A stretch of 26,848 bases of DNA from a virus, in the IMG/VR virus record IMGVR_UViG_3300034198_007918, positions 1 to 26,848 of that record; one strand, given 5' to 3'. This document shows, in pieces, positions 13,715 to 21,400 of the stretch. The notes under the pieces were generated by a model. It saw nothing but the letters and a program-made list of their open reading frames with translations. It was not told where the DNA came from and made no database searches. Within the stretch, counting starts at the first letter, position 1. Every line of letters starts with the position of its first letter. The translations under genes and the position numbers were made by a program.

Positions 13715-14125
13715 ATGGAAGACGTGAGCAAAATGCCGGTGGATGAGCTAGTACGCATCTACCGCAAAATCCGTGACGCAGTAGCGGAGCGGGAAGAAAC
13801 CTTTAAGGAAGAGATTGGCACCCTTAAGGGTCAGTTGGACACGGTGGCGACAGCACTGCTGGACATCTGCAATGCACAAAACGCCGACAGCATAAAGACG
13901 CAGCACGGTACAATTTCTCGTCGGGTATCTGAACGCTACTGGACTACTGACTGGGAAAGCATGTACCGTTTCATGCAAACTAACGATGCGCCTTTCCTTT
14001 TGGAGCAGCGTATCCATAATGGGAACATGAAGCAGTTCTTGGAGGAAAACCCCGACGCGTTCCCCGTGGGTCTCCAGTGTGATCGCAAGTACGCAGTCAC
14101 CGTACGTAAACCAACATCCAAATGA
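13715..14125 (+). CDS. Hypothetical phage protein with N-terminal coiled coil
   Basis: A 136-residue protein. Residues 8-50 (starting PVDELVRIYRKIRDAVAERE) form a long amphipathic helix or coiled coil. A compact domain follows at about 60-134: GTISRRVSERYWTTDWESMY, then IHNGNMKQFLEENPDAFP and a final strand YAVTVRKP. Proteins of this shape are common beside phage SSB and recombination genes, and the plan loosely recalls Mu Gam-like proteins, but I cannot assign a family. ATG 13715 is chosen because AAAGGAGCAGACT precedes it; the in-frame TTG at 13688 falls inside the promoter. Confidence 0.72.
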   Translation: MEDVSKMPVDELVRIYRKIRDAVAEREETFKEEIGTLKGQLDTVATALLDICNAQNADSIKTQHGTISRRVSERYWTTDWESMYRFMQTNDAPFLLEQRIHNGNMKQFLEENPDAFPVGLQCDRKYAVTVRKPTSK

Positions 14126-14132
14126 GGACTAT

Positions 14133-15050
14133 ATGAGCAATCTTACCATCTTTAAGCAAGCAGGTGCGGTATCGACCGCTAATACCCGTGGTCAGACATC
14201 GCTGGGGCAGTCCCTTGCCGCAACCAGCACGATGCGTCGCATCGCCACCAACACCAACGGCACGTTCAAGCGCGTCGTAAATGGTGAGCAGATCGGCAAT
14301 GCCATCCGTGGCGAGTTCAACGCGATCATCGTGGACGCGCTGCCCAAGGTCAGCCGCACATACTACGCTGGCAAGTACGACCCCAATGCTAAGGCTACGC
14401 TGCCTGATTGCTGGTCGAACCTTGGTGACAAGCCAGAAGCAGGTGCATCCAACAAGCAGGCTACCAACTGCGCCGCATGCCCGCAGAATGTCAGTGGTTC
14501 GGGTGACAACGGTTCCAAGGCTTGCCGCTACCAGCGCCGCATCGCTATTCTGGTAGAAGGTGATCCGACTGGTGAAGTGTATCAGTTCAACGTGCCAGCT
14601 AAGTCGTTGTTCGGTAAGGGCGTCGGCAACGTGCATCCGTTCGAAAGCTATGTGAAGTACCTGCTGGCTAACGGCGAGAACCCTGACACGGTTGTGACCA
14701 ACATCAGCTACGATCTGAATGCTGCTTCTATGGAACTGCTGTTCACGCCGCTGCGCGGCATCAGCGACGAAGAGTACGAACTGGTTGTGGCGGCACAGAA
14801 CGACCCCGAAACCAAGAAGTACGTGCAGCTTACCGTTGCTGCCGCTGATGGTGTGAAGGCTGCGCCCAAGCAGGAAGCACCGAAGCCTGCCCCGCAAGTG
14901 ACTCGTTCAGATGAACCGGACGATGAGGAAGAAGCAGTCTTCACGCCTGTCGAAGAGCCGGTGAAGCGGGCAGCGAAGAAGGAAACGCTGTCTCTCGAAG
15001 AGAACAAGAACCTTGCGTCGATTGTCGATGCTTGGGGCGATGACGACTAA
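14133..15050 (+). CDS. Probable ssDNA-binding protein with Cys4 site and acidic tail
   Basis: A 305-residue protein with the build of a phage single-stranded DNA-binding protein. A core of about 230 residues contains Cys93, Cys113, Cys116 and Cys131 (DCWSNLG, NCAACPQN, ACRYQRR), a likely structural zinc site. A Pro/Ala/Glu-rich linker (about 232-285) then leads to an acidic C-terminus ending SIVDAWGDDD, like the partner-binding tips of SSB proteins. GAGGA before ATG 14133 sets the start, which overlaps the end of the previous gene region. It lies between the promoter cassette and the primase. The SSB role is inferred from architecture and context, not from a recognised OB-fold motif. Confidence 0.68.
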   Translation: MSNLTIFKQAGAVSTANTRGQTSLGQSLAATSTMRRIATNTNGTFKRVVNGEQIGNAIRGEFNAIIVDALPKVSRTYYAGKYDPNAKATLPDCWSNLGDKPEAGASNKQATNCAACPQNVSGSGDNGSKACRYQRRIAILVEGDPTGEVYQFNVPAKSLFGKGVGNVHPFESYVKYLLANGENPDTVVTNISYDLNAASMELLFTPLRGISDEEYELVVAAQNDPETKKYVQLTVAAADGVKAAPKQEAPKPAPQVTRSDEPDDEEEAVFTPVEEPVKRAAKKETLSLEENKNLASIVDAWGDDD

Positions 15051-15061
15051 GGATATTTTTA

Positions 15062-15292
15062 GTGACACAGGGCTACAGCCTACGCCTTCGTGACCTGAAC
15101 CGGAGGGCACCCAGCAAGTTGTTGGGTGTCCGCCTCGGGCGCGTCTGCATCAAGCATGATATCCCTGCTTCGATTGTCGCGGGTAGGATGGGTGTGTCTC
15201 GGCAAGCAGTGTACAACTGGTTCCGTGGCACATCCAACCCCAACCAAAGCCTGACTGGCGTAATCGAGCAGTTCATCTCCTCCTTAAGCTAA
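15062..15292 (+). CDS. Cro/CI-type helix-turn-helix protein
   Basis: A 76-residue DNA-binding protein. Residues 34-57 (IPASIVAGRMGVSRQAVYNW and FRG) form a clear helix-turn-helix of the lambda-repressor-like class. The C-terminus is a short helix, and there is no protease or dimerisation domain. GTG 15062 is preceded by AAGGA at 15050-15054 with 7-base spacing, overlapping the SSB-like stop. Small Cro-like proteins directly before a primase gene are known in other phages and may regulate replication-gene expression or help bind the origin. The operator is unknown. Confidence 0.78.
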   Translation: MTQGYSLRLRDLNRRAPSKLLGVRLGRVCIKHDIPASIVAGRMGVSRQAVYNWFRGTSNPNQSLTGVIEQFISSLS

Positions 15293-15342
15293 GCTGGAGC
15301 TACCAATAATCTGTAACGCGGGGTCTCCCTGCCGTGGGTGCT

Positions 15343-18222
15343 ATGACCAATTTTGACCTCTTAGATGCAGTGCAACCCTCTGGCGGCTGGTACGCAGTGG
15401 TAGGCATCAAGGGCGTCGATAATACCAAGCAGTATCTTGTCGAAACGCGGGAAGAAGTTGACGAAATCGCAGCAATGCTGGTGCAGCAGCAGCGTAACGT
15501 GTTCTTCGGTGTGGCGAAATACAAGGACGGGTCTGGGCGTAAAAAGAGCAATGTGCTGGCGCTTAAGTCCTTCTGGCTGGATATCGACTGCGGCCCTACC
15601 AAAGCTGTTGTTAACGCAAAGACCCAGAAACCGGGCGGCTATATAGATCAGGAAGCTGGTCTCTCAGCCCTACAGGCGTTCTGCAAGCATGTCGGCCTAC
15701 CAAAGCCAACCATCGTCAACTCAGGGCGCGGCCTGCACGTATACTGGACGCTGAACCAAGAGATCACGCCGCAAGAATGGGAGCCAGTGGCAGCAAGGCT
15801 GCGCGAACTCTGCGTCACGCATGACCTGTATGTTGACTCAGCGGTTTTCGAAACGGCCCGCGTACTACGCATCCCGAACACATATAACTTTAAAGACGAT
15901 CCGGCTACGCTCGTATCTGTAATTACGGTAGGTAAGCCGTCGGACCTTATAGACTTGATAACCGTTCTTGGCGTCAAGCAGGCACCGCCCGTGCTATCGC
16001 TATTCCCTTCGGGGCGTGGGCTTACGGCGCTTGGGAAGATTATGCAGGAGGCTTCAAGCAAGTCCTTCTCCAAGATCATGCGGCGCAGCGCCAACGGCGA
16101 CGGGTGCCCACAGCTACTGGACTGCTACGAGAACCGTGACAGTTTATCAGAAGCCCGCTGGTTCGATGCGCTGTCCGTTGCCAAGTTCTGCTCTGACAGG
16201 GACAAGGCGATCCACAAGATTTCGGCGGGTCATCCTGACTATGACCCCGTTAAGACGCAGCAGAAGATCATGCACATTGAAGGGCCGCACAACTGCGCTA
16301 CCTTCGACCGGAATAACCCCGGCCTGTGTGCGACCTGCCCGCACTTCGGGAAGATCAAGAACCCGATCATGCTCGGCACGGAGGTGAAGGCAGCGCCGAA
16401 GGAGAGCCTGACGGCCAAGCTTCTGAATGAAACCACAGGGGAGATAGAGGTCTTCGAAATCCCCGAATACCCAAAACCATTCTACTGGGGCGAGAATGGC
16501 GGCATCTGGAAGAAGTTACCCGATCCCGAAGCAGACCCCGTGTTTGTGTACCGATACCACCTATATGTGGTGAAGCGCATGCACGATCCCGTGCTGCGTG
16601 ATGTCATGGTGATGCGTCTGCACACACCGAATGACGGTGTGAAGGAGATACTGATCCCAAACAAGCAGGTGTTCGACAAATCAGAACTGCGCAAAGCACT
16701 GGCGGGTGAAGGCGTCATGTGCGGCAACACCCAGTTCAACCTGATTTTCGAGTACATAATTATCGCAGCAAACGACCTACAGGACTCAAGGAAGGCAGAA
16801 CTAATGAGAACACAATTTGGCTGGGCTGATAACGACAGCAAGTTTATCATCGGGGACAAGGAGATCACGGCAGACGGCGTGTTCTACAGCCCCCCATCAT
16901 CAACCACGGAAGCAATCTCTAAGCACCTTGGTGCATGCGGTGACTTCGATAAGTGGCAGGAAGTTTTCAATCTCTACGGTACACCGGGCTTGGAAGCACA
17001 TGCGTTCGCTGCGCTGACTGCCTTTGGTGCGCCACTGTTCAAGTTCACAGGCCAGTCGGGTGCGGCTATCAACGTCATCCACCCCAACTCTGGTACGGGC
17101 AAGACGACCATCCTGCACATGTGCAACAGCGTCTGGGGCCACCCGAAGGAACTCTGCTCGACGCAGAAGGACACCGACAACGCACGTATCCTCAAGCTGG
17201 GTACGATGAACAACCTGCCCTACTGCGTGGACGAAATTACCAACATGTCCGGTATCGCGTTCTCTGACCTCATCTACGCCATGTCGAACGGTAAGGGTAA
17301 GGACCGCATGGAAGCCAGCGGCAACAGGCTGCGGGCCAATACCACAAAGTGGCAGACCATATCGCTCATGTCGTCCAACGCTGCGTTCTACGAGAAGCTG
17401 ACTGGGCCGAAAGCCACACCAGACGGCGAAATGATGCGCATGCTGGAGTACAAGATCGACTATAGCGACGTACTGGATGTGGGTGTCGCCAAGACCATGT
17501 TCGACCACCAGCTTATGGACAACTACGGCCATGCAGGGCCTATCTACGCTGACTGGATACTGCGTCACCGCGAAGAGGTGATCGCCAATGTACGGGCTAT
17601 TCAAGCCAAGATTGACCGCGAGTTGAAGCTGACACAGCGTGAGCGCTTCTGGTCGGCAGTCGTTGCCGCCAACATCACGGGTGGTTTGATCGCAATGAAG
17701 TACTGCAAGCTCATGAACTGGGATATGCAGCGCATCTACGACTGGGCAACGCAGATGATCCTCTCGCTACGCGACGATGTGAAGCCACCAGCTACTGACG
17801 TAGCATCAGTGATCGGTGACTATTTGAACCGCCGGATCAACAACGTGCTGGTCGTTAACGATGCAGTGGACCAGCGCAGCAACATGCCGATGCTGCCATT
17901 GATCGAGCCGAAGGGCGAACTGCTCGTACGGTATGAACCTGACACCAAGAAGATGTTCATCGCAGCTAAGCCGTTCAAAAGCGACTGCGTGGAGTTCCAA
18001 GTGAATTACAAAGAGACGCTGGATACGCTCAAGAAGAGCGGCGTGTTTCTCGGTACGGGGGTGAAGCGGCTGTCAAAGGGCATGAAGGTGGTGACGCCCG
18101 GTGTGTACTGCCTGATCTTCGACACGACAGCGGGCAATTTCCTTAACATAGACGAACTGATCGACCTCCCCAAGGAGGCTGCACAGGATGCGGACACAGC
18201 GGATGCTGGTGGAGGGAGTTAA
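15343..18222 (+). CDS. Primase-helicase fusion (AEP-like primase, DUF927-like ATPase)
   Basis: A 959-residue replication protein. The N-terminal part matches archaeo-eukaryotic/RepB-type primases: FWLDID with Asp80 and Asp82, NSGRGLHVYW (126-135), then VDSAVFETARVLRIPNTYN (about 164-182) with the conserved Arg pair. A probable zinc site follows at Cys318, Cys329, Cys332 and His334. The C-terminal ATPase shows Walker A HPNSGTGKTT (Lys587) and Walker B YCVDE (Asp630, Glu631), in a context like DUF927 helicases (about 520-760). Together these could unwind the fork and make primers. ATG 15343 has no clear ribosome site; GTG 15334, with GGGG 10 bases upstream, is an alternative giving 962 residues. 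Confidence 0.85.
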   Translation: MTNFDLLDAVQPSGGWYAVVGIKGVDNTKQYLVETREEVDEIAAMLVQQQRNVFFGVAKYKDGSGRKKSNVLALKSFWLDIDCGPTKAVVNAKTQKPGGYIDQEAGLSALQAFCKHVGLPKPTIVNSGRGLHVYWTLNQEITPQEWEPVAARLRELCVTHDLYVDSAVFETARVLRIPNTYNFKDDPATLVSVITVGKPSDLIDLITVLGVKQAPPVLSLFPSGRGLTALGKIMQEASSKSFSKIMRRSANGDGCPQLLDCYENRDSLSEARWFDALSVAKFCSDRDKAIHKISAGHPDYDPVKTQQKIMHIEGPHNCATFDRNNPGLCATCPHFGKIKNPIMLGTEVKAAPKESLTAKLLNETTGEIEVFEIPEYPKPFYWGENGGIWKKLPDPEADPVFVYRYHLYVVKRMHDPVLRDVMVMRLHTPNDGVKEILIPNKQVFDKSELRKALAGEGVMCGNTQFNLIFEYIIIAANDLQDSRKAELMRTQFGWADNDSKFIIGDKEITADGVFYSPPSSTTEAISKHLGACGDFDKWQEVFNLYGTPGLEAHAFAALTAFGAPLFKFTGQSGAAINVIHPNSGTGKTTILHMCNSVWGHPKELCSTQKDTDNARILKLGTMNNLPYCVDEITNMSGIAFSDLIYAMSNGKGKDRMEASGNRLRANTTKWQTISLMSSNAAFYEKLTGPKATPDGEMMRMLEYKIDYSDVLDVGVAKTMFDHQLMDNYGHAGPIYADWILRHREEVIANVRAIQAKIDRELKLTQRERFWSAVVAANITGGLIAMKYCKLMNWDMQRIYDWATQMILSLRDDVKPPATDVASVIGDYLNRRINNVLVVNDAVDQRSNMPMLPLIEPKGELLVRYEPDTKKMFIAAKPFKSDCVEFQVNYKETLDTLKKSGVFLGTGVKRLSKGMKVVTPGVYCLIFDTTAGNFLNIDELIDLPKEAAQDADTADAGGGS

Positions 18223-18397
18223 CTACGACATTAACTGGCGGGCGTTCAGGAAGGGCACTTCGATCTTCATCCCGTGCCTTGATCCGAAGGAGGCCAAGCG
18301 TACCATATCGTGTGTCTGCGTTCGCCTGCGTATCAATATATTGACGAAAGTGGTCATCTGCGAAGGGATTAGGGGTTTACGTATCTGGCGTCGGTAA
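18188..18397 (+). CDS. Short conserved-looking phage protein
   Basis: A 69-residue basic protein that starts inside the end of the primase gene. AAGGAGG at 18173-18179, 8 bases before ATG 18188, is the strongest ribosome site in the window and supports translation of this overlapping start; ATG 18203 is an alternative. The core, GVNYDINWRAFRKGTSIFIP (residues 10-29) and DPKEAKRTI followed by a strand-rich C-terminus, resembles small proteins I recall downstream of phage primases. It has no known catalytic motif. It is the last gene before the convergent terminator. Confidence 0.72.
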   Translation: MRTQRMLVEGVNYDINWRAFRKGTSIFIPCLDPKEAKRTISCVCVRLRINILTKVVICEGIRGLRIWRR

Positions 18398-18444
18398 GTA
18401 TAAACGGCACCGGAAGTTTGCTCCTTCCTTGGTCAATGCACCGA

Positions 18445-18481
18445 TGGCCCCCCAGTCTGCACCACTGGGGGGTCATTTTTT
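18445..18481 (+). terminator. Rho-independent terminator between convergent gene blocks
   Basis: A 12-base-pair stem (TGGCCCCCCAGT at 18445-18456 with ACTGGGGGGTCA at 18464-18475, one G-U pair) with a 7-base loop is followed by six T. It ends rightward transcription of the replication module. The T-run reaches the TAA stop (18480-18482) of the opposing giant gene. Only the rightward direction has a U-tract. Confidence 0.9.
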
Positions 18482-21400
18482 ATTTGGGCCGGAACTGTTC
18501 CGCCATGCTCACGTCCCGCTGCGCAGTCTTCTTGGTCACCTGCATACCCTGCACGGTATTGGCACGGGCTGTGGCACGCCCCTTAAGCGAACGTTCGATG
18601 GTATCCATCGTGATTGCCAGCGACGGATCGGGATACGTCCGGTTGAAGGGTATGATCTCTTCCGCGATGTAGTTATCGAAGTCCGCACGGTCCTTAATGT
18701 CGCCGTCGCGGATGCCCTTCTCCAGCCCGTCAAGAATTTTGCGCTTCTCGCTCTCGATAGCCTTCTCGTTCTTGGCACGGGTAATGTAATAGTCCTGCCA
18801 CCGTGCAAGGTCCATCGGACGGAACCCAAGCAGCGAACGAGCGGAGTCGAAGCCGTCGATATCTTCCTTCGGGATGATGACGTTACCCTTGCTGTCCTTC
18901 ACACCTTCATGTGCTGCCTGTGCGGTAGCTACCCACGAACGGAAGAATGCAGGGAGCATCTTCTTCAGGCCGTTCTCGATGTTGCCTTCCGTGAAGTCGT
19001 CCCAGCCGTTCAAAATCTGCACGGCCATCTGCCCACCTGCGATGTTAGCGATGGCGAACTTGATGGCGCTCATCGCCGTGCTGTCTTCCGCAGCCGTCTC
19101 GCGGAACCACATGTTCTTCAGGTCGAGCGAGGTGCGACTGGCTACGTCCGTATTGGTAATCGCACTGACCGGCCCATGGATAAGCATATCAGCAAGCGTA
19201 ACGCCGCTGTTCTTGTCCTCTGGGTTGTTCATCTTGTCCATGATCCACTTACGGAACATGGTGTCGCTGTCGTAGGCCATGCGCGGGTCAAGCTGCATGA
19301 GACGCTTTACGTCCTCATCATCCTCATCGTCGAAGCCTTCGGCCAGTGCCCACGCCATCAAGGAGTAGAGTGGCATGCCTGTCAGACCGCCGAACATGCC
19401 AGCCATCATCAGCACGCCGGTCAGTTCCTTCATGGCACCGACACGATCACCACCTGTACCACGCACAATGGCATTGAAGCTCTGCACGAAGAACTTGGTC
19501 TGGATAATAGCGTACATCTTGAACAGGAAGAGTGCCCGGGTGACATTACCCTTGGCCAGACGCGGGCGTTCAAAGCTGCTGAAGTCGCCCATCGTGTCGC
19601 GGATCATGGACGTGCCTTCTTCAAGCGCATGCTCGAAAGCTTCGTCTTCTGTAGCCTGTGGGTTCTTCGCCTTGAAGTCGTCGTATGCCAGTTCAAACGT
19701 CATGAAGAAGCTGACCTGCCGCGAGATGTTTTCCATCCCGTTGAACATGACGCCCATGACCTTGGCCGTTTCGGTTGCAACATCGGCGGCTGCGCCAGCT
19801 ACACCACGGCTTTCCTTACGAGCCACTTCCCGCTCGTTCTGCACAAGGGTGTCCGACACGGTCTGCAACAGGTTGCGTTCCGATGCTGCCTTCGCTGCCT
19901 TCTGTAGAAGCGCGGCTTTCGGCCCCTTCTTAAGGAAGTCCGAACCAAGCACGCTGGGCATGAGAGCATGCAACTGGTCACCCATGCCGGTCTTGATCTT
20001 CTCGGTCTTGGCGATGCCGATGCTCTTGTACACGTTCATGTACTTAACCCACATGGCGGTGCCCTTGGCATAGCCATACTGACGCCAAAGGCGCGGAACC
20101 ACGCGGATAGGGATCGAAGTGGGCTGCACAAGGGCCGTGGCTGCGGACGTCAGGTAGTAGAAGAACGACATCCGGTTAAGGAAGTTGACGACTGCACCCT
20201 GCGGCTCTGGGTTGATCTCCTGCTCTGTGCGCTCTTTAATCTCGTCGATTACGTCACGCAGCTTGCTCTGCCGATCATTCGGACGGTCCTTGATGTTTTC
20301 GTACGCACCCTTGATCTCGCCACGGATGCGGCCCGCATAGGCCATCTTCGAAAGCTGGTTAGCGTAAGCCGTCACCTGACGGGAGAACTGGTTCAGGACA
20401 TCCGGCGAGAAGCCGGTCACTTCTTCCGCGTGCATCATGCGCCGACGCGCCGACCGCTCAGGCGTGGTCATCAACCATGTCTGGTAGATAGCGTCACTGA
20501 TGTCCTTAAACTCGATGCTACCCCCTGCATCGCTTGTCGCTTTTGCCTTGTTAACGATTTCGAACACCTTCTGCATCAAGGCATCTTCGTTCTTAAAATC
20601 TTCTTGTAGGGAAGCGATGTTGTTACCAAACGTGAGTTCGCTCTGGTCGTTGGGGTCCACACCCAACTCTTTAGCTACCGCCAGCTTTGCACGGTTGAGT
20701 TCCTTGGCATTCTCAAAGGTGTAGAGCCTGCGTTCGCGCTTACCCTTCTTAGCCTTTACGTACAGCCAGTACTGCCCATCACGCATAAAGGGGAAGTAGT
20801 CCTTCTGGAACAGGTCTGCGGGCACGTCCCAGAAGACGTCGCCCTTTTTCTTGGCTTCGGCTGGGTCCAGCGTCTCACGCATGAGGTCTGCACGGACGTC
20901 GCGCAGGCGCTTTGCCTGCTCCTTGTCTGCTACCTGCTCAATACGCGCATCAAGGAGTGCCAACTCAGCTTCGAACATGTCCTTATAGAACTGGCGGGTG
21001 TCCTTATAGAGCTTCTGTCCGCCCTTCTGTTCACCAAGCTTGTCCCATGCAGCATGCACGTCGCGGATGCGCCGGGTCATTTCCGTAAGCTGCTTAACCT
21101 GATCGGTCGTTAGCTTTACGTCGATAGCCACCTTATCAAGCTCAGTGATAAGCTTGCGGACTTCCGGCGTGAGCTTAGTCGGCCCCTCTTCAACCCGTGT
21201 CTGCGACTTACCTGCAAGGGTGAGGGCTTTCAGTTCGTCGATGATCTGACGGGCACGCTTCTTGTCGTTCGAGTTGGTAAGGATGCGGTCTTCGACCAGC
21301 GTGATTACGCCGTGCTTTTTAAGAGCTTCCTCCATCGAAGCGAACTCGTCGGGGGAGTACTCGTTAATACGGCTGATCGACTGTGCAGCAGCAAGGGTGT

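Noticed and set aside
15105-15131. 9-base-pair hairpin (GGGCACCCA with TGGGTGTCC)
   Set aside because: It lies wholly inside the HTH gene, has a 9-base loop and no U-tract, and has no positional link to a start codon.
18429-19907. Long plus-strand open frame (492 codons) opposite the end of the giant gene
   Set aside because: It begins inside the terminator region and is a mirror of the codon pattern of the minus-strand gene; no motifs or ribosome site.
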